From contig CANNIZ010000040.1 of assembly GCA_947505245.1 (NCBI GenBank), positions 1-42,401 on the forward strand: DNA of 42,401 bases, written 5' to 3'. Every line of letters begins with the position of its first letter. Position 1 is the stretch's first letter. The notes beneath the pieces are model-generated. The model searched no databases and was not told where the DNA came from. It saw only the letters and a list, made by a program, of their open reading frames with translations. Origin of the DNA: Pseudomonadota bacterium. GTDB taxonomy: Bacteria; Myxococcota_A; UBA796; GCA-2862545. Position numbers and translations under genes: made by a program. Positions 32,901 through 39,661 of this stretch are shown one piece after another.

Positions 32901-33109
32901 GGCAGCTTGAGCTTGAGCTCGGGCATGGACGGGCGTGCCGCGGGGGTCTTGGGCACGTCGAAGTGCGCACGCGTGCCCTGCACCACGATCGTCTCCGTCT
33001 TGTCGGGCGGCGGTGGCGTCCCCGTTGCGGGGGTGCCGTCCGCTGCGCTGGCGGCGAGGGCCACGGCGAGCGCGGTGGGGACGAACACGTAGGCGGTGCG
33101 GATCTTCAT
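29930..33109 (-). CDS. Periplasmic M16-family zinc metallopeptidase, two-domain
   Basis: 1059 residues from ATG 33109, preceded by GGAAGGA; the frame is open to 33670 but that extension is poor and crosses a divergent gene. A signal peptide (MKIRTAYVFVPTALAVALA, cleavage near ASA) is followed by a Thr/Pro linker. The first M16 domain carries the inverted zinc motif HFVEH (His120, Glu123, His124) with the third ligand probably Glu203 in TERDVIRNE. A second M16 half from about residue 500 (QTDLIQERVLPNGLRIVVLEHG) lacks HxxEH, as in pitrilysin-type and YmxG/PqqL-type proteins. The C-terminus is a Lys/Ala/Glu helix ending in an Ala/Pro tail, which may contact the cell wall. It is expected to degrade peptides in the periplasm. 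Confidence 0.92.
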   Translation of the reverse strand: MKIRTAYVFVPTALAVALAASAADGTPATGTPPPPDKTETIVVQGTRAHFDVPKTPAARPSMPELKLKLPAYSLESRDYIWPSGLRMVFQADHSQPVVAITSVVDRGSTSDPIGKEGIAHFVEHMWFRGQHTDASDPTGVKRLPKVWDILSDLGCDLNASTADDWTNYMSVCPATSLPALLRLESLRLDNAIEGVAASVVDTERDVIRNELRMRYENDDFGNVMPYLFQKLYPEGHPYSRLGIGTHESLFNCKLEDIQKFVDDNYIPSNTTITVVGDFDLNDVPKLIAENIDPQFLVDPKNPTAPMKLQDSLPPRVVKDAPPAEPPAPRDQTMGVFEANVEQPLVVLGWSVPGAYHGQDENYKIAAGILSNYMVYYFDMNDARVDVDNSGCFLWDSKVDSKVICVLPIKKGVDLEKFDPNQVAQRAADQLAMMWNPDEVANGGIDTYLDRRKMGGLADILESLDLFATVGGGRATDISHHVHFTGSIQAHSDAMNDTMAINRQAIVDFAYKYLRRERMVNVFLKPIPEDELALDAAQGSDYVAAEDGVLRSTINPKEITTEVIKDFTIMPQTDLIQERVLPNGLRIVVLEHGEAPVVQAGLMVNGGDLTSTPLALDDLSEYVVDTLWDNWTPANRKLDPLRIAGFWDADRGHDYTYRYVQSASGNLDGALWFLREAVEEMQADPDGRVQFIKDWKDALEANWKERDYWEGEAQEEHWLGDSPRGQLQAEMLPWESAEAAKVIPTADAMAYMRTKYQPKNATLLIVGNVDGDDALALADYYFQGWAPAKSAVVGVQPPIAAPAKVTAAPEVLIFDHAGRTQTNVTWACPIDAAGPQNDALRGLLTDYLDEQAWIILRENGGITYGAGAYALGYNDGTSGLIMNSLVQNDGVTLAVNTFKELARRAEAGEFDVDRMQIHKLNRGKKQVNRQQSIPQMVERLKGPLVAHQPWSYLESYADRLAVVTPADLKKAMGDCSQHYVITLNGPKEALEPGLKAAGIAYTVSDYKQSRKDMLAKYDPATLKKVVKAEAKAEAAKAKEEAKKAAAPATPAPETPAPAPK

Positions 33110-33139
33110 GATGTCCTTCCGGGAAAAGCGGCCCGCGGG

Positions 33140-33145
33140 TATAAC
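33140..33145. promoter_or_regulatory. Symmetric -10 candidate between divergent genes
   Basis: TATAAC on the plus strand lies inside GGTATAACC, which reads GGTTATACC on the minus strand. One AT-rich core in a 56-bp intergenic region could serve both the small membrane protein (plus) and the M16 peptidase (minus). No good -35 is visible on either side. Confidence 0.3.
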
Positions 33146-33165
33146 CTTCTCTGCGGAGGCCGCGC

Positions 33166-33408
33166 ATGGATGCGTTGCTCGGGGGCGTGTTGATGGCGCT
33201 GACGCTCGCGCTCGCGGCGATCTATTGGCAACTGCTCGTGCGTCCTGAATTCCTGCTCGCGTTCTGGCACGACGGCCAACAGGAGGGATGGTTCGAAGAG
33301 CAACATCCCGCCGGCCTCCGAGCACTTCGCTGGGTGACCGGAGGCACGTTGGTGCTGCTCGGCTTCCTGACCGGGCTCGCGTGGATGTTTCTTGTATCGA
33401 CGGCCTGA
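33166..33408 (+). CDS. Small two-helix membrane protein
   Basis: 80 residues; ATG with GGAGG seven bases upstream. Two hydrophobic segments (about 4-24 and 57-77) flank a polar stretch containing FWHDGQQEGWFEE. The family is not recognised. It is divergent from the M16 peptidase and followed by a gene-free stretch. Confidence 0.7.
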   Translation: MDALLGGVLMALTLALAAIYWQLLVRPEFLLAFWHDGQQEGWFEEQHPAGLRALRWVTGGTLVLLGFLTGLAWMFLVSTA

Positions 33409-33729
33409 GCCGCCCGCGTGGGAGAAGACCCTCGCGAGCCACAAGGTGTTCCGCGGGCCGTCGATCGTTGACGGGGCTCATGCGCGGGCGGCTCCGCGAG
33501 GTAGAACCCCTTCGAAGGGCGCCTCCGCGAAGTAGAACCCCCTCAAACGGCGCCTGTTGCCTGCGAGGGGAGCGGTGGCCGATCGGAAGTCGGCGTTCAT
33601 TCGTGGCGGCGGAGGTCGGTGCGAGGCCGGAGGGCAACTTCGGCGCGGTTCTACTTTCGCAGAGCGCCATTCATTGGCGTTTTACCCGCCCCGGCGCGCC
33701 GACCGCGCACAGCGCGGGCACCCCCAACA
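33409..33729. other. Gene-free interval between convergent genes
   Basis: 321 bp with no credible gene on either strand: open frames here lack ribosome sites and homology. It holds the direct and inverted motif copies listed separately. It is the only long gap between convergent genes in the window. Confidence 0.7.
33491..33668. repeat. Direct and inverted copies of a 20-22-bp motif
   Basis: GCTCCGCGAGGTAGAACCCC (33491-33510) and CCTCCGCGAAGTAGAACCCC (33522-33541) are direct copies with a 31-bp period; GGCGCCT recurs 31 bp later at 33549. An inverted copy, GGTTCTACTTTCGCAGAGCG, starts at 33647. RNA from either strand could pair the outer copies into a long stem. It could be a dispersed palindromic repeat or a bidirectional terminator. 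Confidence 0.72.
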
Positions 33730-34221
33730 TCACGGAAGGGCTGGCACGCCGGAGATCGGGTCGCTCTCGCGCTCCACCCAGATCGCGCGGATGTGGTCTT
33801 TCAGCTCCACGCCGCCGGTGCGACCGAACGTGTAGCCGGTCCCATCTTCCAGGCGCGCGACCTGCGGGAAGCCCGTCTGCAGCTCGAGGTTCGTCTTCTT
33901 TGCGTCGAACGGGTCGAGCCAGTCGAGGTCGGGGATCCGCACACCCTTCTGTCCTTTGTCGTTCGTGAACATGCTGCCTTCGACCATGCGAATGCAACGC
34001 CAGGGGTGCTGCTGCCAGCCGTCGCGCGAGGGGTCGGTGGCGAGGATGATGCGCGTGCCCACGGGCGCGACGATCGCCATGCTCTTTAATTCGTGCGTCC
34101 GGAACGTGCCCTTCCGGGACCCGGTGGGGAAGATGTACACGACGTAGCGCGGGCCGGTCATGCTCACGCCGCCGTAGCTCACCATGTCGCATTTGACGCG
34201 CGGTCCGACGTACCAGTCCAT
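33730..34221 (-). CDS. Hypothetical protein, third gene of a small operon
   Basis: 163 residues from ATG 34221, chosen because it overlaps the upstream stop codon (TAATG) and because the longer frame lies on top of that gene. It is compact and soluble, rich in beta-strand-forming residues, with GPRYVVYIFPTG, WRCIRMVEGSMF and DGTGYTFGRTGGVELK. No signal peptide, TM segment or known motif is visible. Translational coupling to the 84-residue protein suggests that the two products work together. Confidence 0.7.
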   Translation of the reverse strand: MDWYVGPRVKCDMVSYGGVSMTGPRYVVYIFPTGSRKGTFRTHELKSMAIVAPVGTRIILATDPSRDGWQQHPWRCIRMVEGSMFTNDKGQKGVRIPDLDWLDPFDAKKTNLELQTGFPQVARLEDGTGYTFGRTGGVELKDHIRAIWVERESDPISGVPALP

Positions 34222-34475
34222 TAGAAGCCCGCCATGGAGACGCGGGTGGTCCAGCCGTCTTTGTACTCGACGACGACGAACATCCGCACGTTGTGCTGCA
34301 CGAGGCGCAATCGAGGTTCGATGCTGCCGGGCGTCAACCAGCCGCCCTGCTCGGTGACCATGCGGAGCATGTCCTCGAACGAGCGCGCGCTCTTGAGCCG
34401 CATGATCTCGATCGCGTGACGCGACGTATCCAGCGGTGCGATCAGCTCCTTCATACTGACGTCGAACGCAGCCAC
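34221..34475 (-). CDS. Hypothetical small protein, second gene of a small operon
   Basis: 84 residues from GTG 34475, supported by GGGAGG four bases upstream; ATG 34454 has no such site. A helical N-terminal part (MKELIAPLDTSRHAIEIMRL) is followed by a segment with EQGGWLTPGSIEPRLRL. The family is not recognised. It begins 20 bp after the 238-residue gene and its stop overlaps the next start. Confidence 0.66.
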   Translation of the reverse strand: MAAFDVSMKELIAPLDTSRHAIEIMRLKSARSFEDMLRMVTEQGGWLTPGSIEPRLRLVQHNVRMFVVVEYKDGWTTRVSMAGF

Positions 34476-34495
34476 GCGACCTCCCGTGGCGCATC

Positions 34496-35212
34496 TTACT
34501 CCCGTCGGAGGAACGTGACGCAGATCCGCCGCGAATCGCAACCTGGGGGCGCGATCACGACGTCATCGGCGTCGGCCGCGCGGTGAACCAGGTCGGCGAG
34601 GGCCCGCGCGTCGTCTTGGGCGATGAACGTCGACGCGACGAGCGGGTGACGCCGGGCGAGGGCGTCGTCAACGAGGGCGTCGTCGGCGAGATCGGTCTCG
34701 TACACGAAGGAGTCGGCGAGCTCGTGGGCCGGCACCGGGCCGAGGACGCGCAGGGGGCCGAGGCGGGTGTGGGTGCGCAGCGCGGCGCTCGACCACTGGG
34801 TGACGCCCCGCACGCGGGAAACGCCGAGCATCCGCGCGCCGAGCAGCTTCACGCCGGCGCCGGCGCCGGGGACGTTCGAGAACAGCGAGACGCCGACCGC
34901 ATCGCCGCGCACCGATGGGAGGCCGACCCAGGCGGCGGCGATCGCGTCACCGTCGAGCAGCAACGCGATGCCGGCGGGGAGCACGTACACGTCGGACAGC
35001 ACCCACGCGGCGAGCGGGACTTTCGGGAACGCTGCGCGGTTGAGCGCGAGGTAGGCGAGCGCGAGGTCGTCGTGGTCTTCGGCGGGGAGGAAGGTCGCGG
35101 GGACGCCGTAGGGGGCGAGATCGAGTCCGGCGTCGTTGCCGCGCGCCCCGAGGACGGCGAGGCGCAGCGACGGATGGGCCGTCAGGAACGAGGTGAGCGA
35201 CGGGAGCGACAC
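34496..35212 (-). CDS. Hypothetical protein, first gene of a small operon
   Basis: 238 residues from GTG 35212. There is no Shine-Dalgarno sequence, but TACAAT lies five bases upstream, which suggests a leaderless message. The protein is Ala/Leu/Val/Asp-rich and soluble, with HDDLALAYLALNRAAFP and LGARMLGVSRVRGVTQW; it has no signal peptide. No family was recognised, and the pattern resembles an alpha/beta fold but without a diagnostic motif. Confidence 0.7.
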   Translation of the reverse strand: MSLPSLTSFLTAHPSLRLAVLGARGNDAGLDLAPYGVPATFLPAEDHDDLALAYLALNRAAFPKVPLAAWVLSDVYVLPAGIALLLDGDAIAAAWVGLPSVRGDAVGVSLFSNVPGAGAGVKLLGARMLGVSRVRGVTQWSSAALRTHTRLGPLRVLGPVPAHELADSFVYETDLADDALVDDALARRHPLVASTFIAQDDARALADLVHRAADADDVVIAPPGCDSRRICVTFLRRE

Positions 35213-35217
35213 GAGGC

Positions 35218-35223
35218 ATTGTA
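35218..35223 (-). promoter_or_regulatory. TACAAT -10 element, leaderless position
   Basis: TACAAT matches five of six consensus bases and ends five bases before GTG 35212. The -35 region is weak (TTCGAC at an 18-bp spacing). The predicted transcription start falls on the start codon. Confidence 0.48.
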
Positions 35224-35257
35224 GCGGACCGCCGGGTCCGGGTCGAACCCGTGGACG

Positions 35258-35281
35258 CGGTGTGTGTAAAGCGCCACACCG
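35258..35281. promoter_or_regulatory. Inverted repeat, possible operator
   Basis: CGGTGTG and CACACCG arms of seven bases are separated by ten bases, in the 227-bp intergenic region between the minus-strand operon and the AAA+ gene. It may bind a dimeric regulator of either gene. Confidence 0.28.
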
Positions 35282-35439
35282 GAACGTTCAGTTGTGCTCT
35301 CGTAAATCGCTGGAAGTGTGTTCGTTCGTGGTGAATATCGCCAGCGACGCTGCTGCCGCACATGGCGCGCCGCTTGCACCGACGGACTGCGCGGGGTGGG
35401 GTGTCCTCGACAGATCCTCAAAGTCCACGGAGCAGGCCC

Positions 35440-38076
35440 ATGTTGGCGCTCGAAGACGAGATCGCGACGCTGTCGGAGCTCGACGCCTTGCGGATCGAAG
35501 CCAAGGAGATGTTGCTGGCGGGCCTGCGCGGGCTCGGCGGCTCCAGCTACACCAAACACGAACGGTGGGAGGAGGCACGCCTGGACCGCACGAGGGTGGA
35601 GCACGCCCTGCTGTTGCGGACCATGCGCACCGCGCGCAAGCGGGGGTGGTCACCGGACGGGGAACACAGCGAGGCGCTCGAACGCACCGCCCATAAGTTC
35701 GTCGGCTCGATCACGGCGTGTTCGCTGCTCGCGGCCGAGTCGGGCCACATGCCGATCTTGATCGCCGGGCGGGCGCTCGAGGCGCTGGCGACGACGCCAG
35801 GCTGCGCGATGACGAAGGCGTCCGTCACCTGCTACTACCTGGTTCTCCGCGAGTTGTTCTCCAGTGAACCGCCGCTGTGGGCGATGGGTTCGGCCCGGGC
35901 CGGGGAAGGATCCCAGCCGACCGCCTTCGTGACCGGAGAGTGCTGCCGCGGCGTGTTGTGGCTGTCGCGGTCGTTCTCGCGGGCGGCTCAGCTGTGCTTC
36001 AAGCTCCGCGGGCTTCACTCGCGGCGAGCGGGTCTGGCTGCGACGCCGCGGACGCCGCTCAGGTGGAAGGAGGTGGAGCTGAACCGGATTCAGAAGGCGC
36101 TCGAGATCGACATCATCTGGATGCGCCATCGCACCGTGTTCACGCTGGACCACCTCAACACCGAGAACCTCAACGAGCTGGCCGTGCGCCTCGCCAGCCA
36201 GATCGACACGATGGACTGCCAGGTGGTGGAGGCCCGACGCGACATCCAGGCGATGCGCGCGATGGTAGTGACCGCGGTCGACGGCGATGGAGGGCCACAT
36301 CGCGTCGCGTTCACCGCGTTGGACGACCTCGGTGAGCGCCTGCGACGGGTCGCGACCTCGCTCCGCGCGGGCGACTGGGGAAAGGCGGGCGAGCGCCTCA
36401 CGGAGATCGCAGGGAGCATCACCGATCACCTGGGCCCCTCGCGGAACTATGTCGGCGCGGTGCTCGATCACGAGCTCGCGGCCGCTGCTGAGCAGAGGTC
36501 CGACCGCGATCTGCCGGAGTTGGTGTTCGCCGCGGCCGCCTACGGAATGCTGGACGGCACGTGGGACGATCCGCGCCTTTGCCGCGCCGCGGACGTCGTC
36601 GTCGCGAGCATCACGAGCGGCGGGCGGTTGCCCGCTGGCCGACCGTTCCTCGTCGAGCAGAGCGGATCTCAGCTCCACCCCGTCGGCTCCGAGGTGGTGC
36701 GCGCGATGGCCACCCTGTTGGGCCGGAAGCACAAGGTGATTACGCCGGAGGTCGTCGCGAGCATGGTGCGGCTGTTTCGCGACTCCCAGCGGCCCGTCCC
36801 CGGCGGCATCGGCTGGGCCCCAGAGGCGCCGATCGATCCGAAGAAGGCCTCGTGGTGGACCACCGCACTGTCGATCATCGCGCTCGAACGCGTCGTCATG
36901 ATGCTCAACAGCTGCCTCAACGCCCGCGTCGCGATGCATTTCTACGCGACCCATGGCGAGCGGCTGAAGGTCACGCTCGATGACACGTTCTACCCCGACT
37001 ACGGGCTCGTCCGCCCCGATCGACCGTCGGTCGCGGTGCTGATGCAGCGCATGCGGGCTCATGTGCTCGGGATCCCATCCCCCGACTACCGCGACCCGCT
37101 CGGCTCCATCGTCCTGTACGGCCCGCCCGGCACGGGAAAGACGACGCTCGCCGAGGCGCTCGCCCGGAGCTCGGGTGCCCGCTTCGTGCACGTCACCCCG
37201 AGTGACATCGTGCTCGGGGGCGCGGAGCATGCCGAGCACCGCGCCCGCGTGGTGTTTGAGGCCCTCACGATGCTCACGGACACCGTGATCCTGTTCGACG
37301 AGTTCGACTCGCTGCTGCGCCGCCGGCCCACCGACGGCCGCGTGCCGCGCTCGATCTTCGAGCTGCTGACGCCTGGGATGCTGCCCAAGCTCGAACGGCT
37401 CCACGTCGCCGCGCGCGATCGGCGGGTGGCGTTCGTGCTCGCGACGAACCTCGTTGGCTCGCTCGACAACGCGGCGATCCGCGCGGGGCGGTTCGACGAA
37501 AAGGTAGGCATCTATCCGCCGGATCTTCTGTCCCGGCTCGGCCGCATGTTGTTCGTGAAGCTGCCAGGCTCCGTACAGCAAGAGGAGCGGCTGCTGCGCG
37601 CCTGCACGATGACCCACGACAGCCCGATGAGCACGCTGGGTCGGAGGGGGTGGTTCTCGTTCGAGGACGCCCCGAAGGACGGGACTGCGCAGGCGTACAT
37701 CGACGATCCGTCCAATGTCCCGCGGTGGCCGACGCCCGAATTCAACGAGGTCCGACCCTCCGGGGAGGGCAAACACGCCGAGATGGAGTTCGCCGAGTGG
37801 CTGTGGAGCCGCACCGCCGATGTGCGGATCGTCGGCGGGCCCGAGCCGTTCGGAGACCTTCGCGAATACCTGCGAGCCACCTCGTGGATCGATCTGCGCA
37901 CGGCGGTGGCTCGAAGCACGGTGACCTGGGAAGAGGTAAACGCGGCGCTCGAGGCTCGGCCCGAATGGGACCCCTTCTTCACGTGGGTTGGCGCCGGGAT
38001 GCGCGAAGGCCTGGAGGCCGGCGCGTCCGACAACGGCGTCAACCAGTCATCGACTGGGGTCCAGATCGGGCTCTAG
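35440..38076 (+). CDS. AAA+ ATPase with a large helical N-terminal region
   Basis: 878 residues from ATG 35440 (GGAG seven bases upstream); the frame is open to 35362 but without a ribosome site. The AAA+ domain has Walker A GPPGTGKT starting at residue 561, Walker B ILFDEFDSL with Asp620/Glu621, sensor ATN near 670 and an AGRFDEK arginine-finger motif near 683, like FtsH/CDC48-type modules. The first 530 residues are mainly helical. Between about 340 and 500 they show GILA-rich segments with GGIGWAPEAP and ASWWTTALSIIALERV, reminiscent of alpha/alpha-toroid (squalene-cyclase-like) repeats. No TM segment or protease domain is present. A remodelling ATPase with an unfamiliar substrate domain is the best reading. 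Its stop is shared with the convergent Kelch gene (CTAG). Confidence 0.86.
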   Translation: MLALEDEIATLSELDALRIEAKEMLLAGLRGLGGSSYTKHERWEEARLDRTRVEHALLLRTMRTARKRGWSPDGEHSEALERTAHKFVGSITACSLLAAESGHMPILIAGRALEALATTPGCAMTKASVTCYYLVLRELFSSEPPLWAMGSARAGEGSQPTAFVTGECCRGVLWLSRSFSRAAQLCFKLRGLHSRRAGLAATPRTPLRWKEVELNRIQKALEIDIIWMRHRTVFTLDHLNTENLNELAVRLASQIDTMDCQVVEARRDIQAMRAMVVTAVDGDGGPHRVAFTALDDLGERLRRVATSLRAGDWGKAGERLTEIAGSITDHLGPSRNYVGAVLDHELAAAAEQRSDRDLPELVFAAAAYGMLDGTWDDPRLCRAADVVVASITSGGRLPAGRPFLVEQSGSQLHPVGSEVVRAMATLLGRKHKVITPEVVASMVRLFRDSQRPVPGGIGWAPEAPIDPKKASWWTTALSIIALERVVMMLNSCLNARVAMHFYATHGERLKVTLDDTFYPDYGLVRPDRPSVAVLMQRMRAHVLGIPSPDYRDPLGSIVLYGPPGTGKTTLAEALARSSGARFVHVTPSDIVLGGAEHAEHRARVVFEALTMLTDTVILFDEFDSLLRRRPTDGRVPRSIFELLTPGMLPKLERLHVAARDRRVAFVLATNLVGSLDNAAIRAGRFDEKVGIYPPDLLSRLGRMLFVKLPGSVQQEERLLRACTMTHDSPMSTLGRRGWFSFEDAPKDGTAQAYIDDPSNVPRWPTPEFNEVRPSGEGKHAEMEFAEWLWSRTADVRIVGGPEPFGDLREYLRATSWIDLRTAVARSTVTWEEVNAALEARPEWDPFFTWVGAGMREGLEAGASDNGVNQSSTGVQIGL

Positions 38077-39617
38077 AACGTCGGCGGAAAACCGACGACG
38101 CCGACGTCGGCGCCGCCCGTGCCGTCGGCGCCAGCGCCGGAGATCACGACCGCGCCATGCCGGGCGTCCCAGGCCACCGCGGGGAGGTCGCCCGAGCCGG
38201 CCGCGCCGCACGGCTCGACGGCGGAGAACGTGGCCGTCTCGGCGTCGAACCGCTCGTCGCACCGGACGGGGCCGCTGCGGACAGGCGACAGGAGGCCGCC
38301 TTGCTGTACGCCCCCGACGATCACGACGTCGCCATCGGGCAGCGGGAGGGCGCGGTGGCCGGTGCGCGGGGTGTCCAAAGCACCCACTTCCTCCCACGCT
38401 TCGGAGCCTGGATCCCACACGAACGCGCGATCGGTCGCGACAGCGAACGAGCCGTCCTCGACCACCTCGGTGACGCCGCCACAGGCGAGGACCCGGCCGT
38501 CTGCAAGGGGCGCCAAAGCGAGGCCCTGGAGGGCGACCGGCAGCGGTGAGGTGGCGGCTGCCGACCCGCTCGCGCTTAGCAGCATGCAGTCGGCCTGGGG
38601 CGCTGTGGAAGCGGTGCCGACGCCCTCGTACGCGCCGCCGCCACACAGGAGCGCGCCGCCGGTGGCGAGCGGGACGATATCGAACCCGAGCGCGCCGTTT
38701 GGGAGGGGCGCGGGGGCGGCGCGGAAGGAGCGCGTGGACGGGTCGAACAGCTCCCAGGTGGCCGCGGTGTAAACGCCATCACCGGCCCAGCCGCCCACGA
38801 GCAGCACCTGCCCGTCGGCGAGCGCGACCGCGCGGTGTTCGGAGCGCGTCCCCACCATCGAACGCGTCGTCCATTCCCAGGTGTGCGAGGCCGGGTCGTA
38901 CAGCGCGGCGTCCTTGTTGCTGCCGTCGAGCGCGGTGGTGTGTGGGCGCCCGCCTGCGATGAAGATGCGCGGCCCGTCGGGGGTGGTGACGACGGTGGCG
39001 GTGAGGCCCACGCGCGTGTCGGCGGCGCCGTTCTCATCGAAGTCGGGCAGGTCGCCTACCGGGTCGACGACCCACGAGGGCGCGTCGAGCGTGGGGATCG
39101 ACTGTACGACCGCCTGGCCGCCTCCGGAATTCCCGGTGACGGCGCGCGCTCCGCCAAAGATCCATGTGCTGCCGTCGGGCATCATCGCGACCGCCCCGCG
39201 CAGCGCGGCGTGATCGGCGTCGAGCGTGTCGAGCCCGCCGATGCCGGCGACCGAAGCGACGAGGACGTCCGCGTCCTGCTGCTCGTCGATCAGCGTGTAC
39301 GGCCCGACGTCGCCGAACGCGAGCAGGCGCGTGGCGTCGAAGTCGTCTCCCCCGTCCTGCGCCGCGATTCCTACGAAGGCGGACTCGAGCGGCCCGAAGT
39401 GATCGTCGGCGCCGCTGCGCACGTCCCCTCCGAGGGCGCCGATCGAAGTGAACGCGACCCCTGCCGCGTCTTCGATCGAAAGCACCACGGTGGCGGATGC
39501 GCCGAAGGGATCCTGCCCGATGGGCGCGTACGGGTGCAGCGTGAGCGCGAAGGACGCACCGTCGCCGCCGCACGCTGCGAGCCCGAGGAGGGAGAGGAAA
39601 AGGGGACGGAACATCAT
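38073..39617 (-). CDS. Kelch-type beta-propeller lipoprotein
   Basis: 514 residues. The signal ends in lipobox LAAC at about residue 16, followed by GGDG, so it is a predicted lipoprotein. An N-terminal beta domain of about 120 residues precedes six Kelch-like blades, each with a double Gly: IFGGARAV, FIAGGRPH, LLVGGWAGDG, LLCGGGAYEG, LACGGVTEV and VIVGGVQQGG. The blades also show Kelch spacing (LPDGDVVIVGG, PRTGHRALPLP). It is likely a protein- or glycan-binding propeller on the outer membrane. No Shine-Dalgarno sequence precedes the two consecutive ATG codons, but a strong promoter ends five bases before them. Confidence 0.88.
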   Translation of the reverse strand: MMFRPLFLSLLGLAACGGDGASFALTLHPYAPIGQDPFGASATVVLSIEDAAGVAFTSIGALGGDVRSGADDHFGPLESAFVGIAAQDGGDDFDATRLLAFGDVGPYTLIDEQQDADVLVASVAGIGGLDTLDADHAALRGAVAMMPDGSTWIFGGARAVTGNSGGGQAVVQSIPTLDAPSWVVDPVGDLPDFDENGAADTRVGLTATVVTTPDGPRIFIAGGRPHTTALDGSNKDAALYDPASHTWEWTTRSMVGTRSEHRAVALADGQVLLVGGWAGDGVYTAATWELFDPSTRSFRAAPAPLPNGALGFDIVPLATGGALLCGGGAYEGVGTASTAPQADCMLLSASGSAAATSPLPVALQGLALAPLADGRVLACGGVTEVVEDGSFAVATDRAFVWDPGSEAWEEVGALDTPRTGHRALPLPDGDVVIVGGVQQGGLLSPVRSGPVRCDERFDAETATFSAVEPCGAAGSGDLPAVAWDARHGAVVISGAGADGTGGADVGVVGFPPTF

Positions 39618-39622
39618 GCTGG

Positions 39623-39651
39623 ACGTTAGGATTGGCCCGTCGCCGTGTCAA
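39623..39651 (-). promoter_or_regulatory. Strong sigma70-like promoter of the Kelch lipoprotein (leaderless)
   Basis: On the minus strand, a perfect TTGACA (39651-39646), a 17-bp spacer and TAACGT (39628-39623), then five bases and ATG ATG. Initiation at the usual distance would fall on the first ATG. TAGGAT at 39627-39632 on the plus strand could be the -10 of pgeF. Confidence 0.6.
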
Positions 39652-39661
39652 CCGAGGCCCC

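Noticed and set aside
33491..33555. Two-unit CRISPR-like repeat
   Set aside because: There are only two full copies, the 31-bp period leaves about 11 bp between them, and an inverted copy exists; this fits a palindromic repeat family better.
33110..33670. N-terminal extension of the M16 peptidase
   Set aside because: ATG 33109 begins a good signal peptide with GGAAGGA upstream; the extension is Arg/Pro-rich and overlies another gene and repeats.
34222..34494. 91-residue extension of the 163-residue hypothetical protein
   Set aside because: It lies in another frame over the 84-residue gene, whose own start has GGGAGG.
34583..35224. Plus-strand frame opposite the 238-residue gene
   Set aside because: Gly/Glu/Arg-rich shadow, with no ribosome site, ending in the promoter of the real gene.
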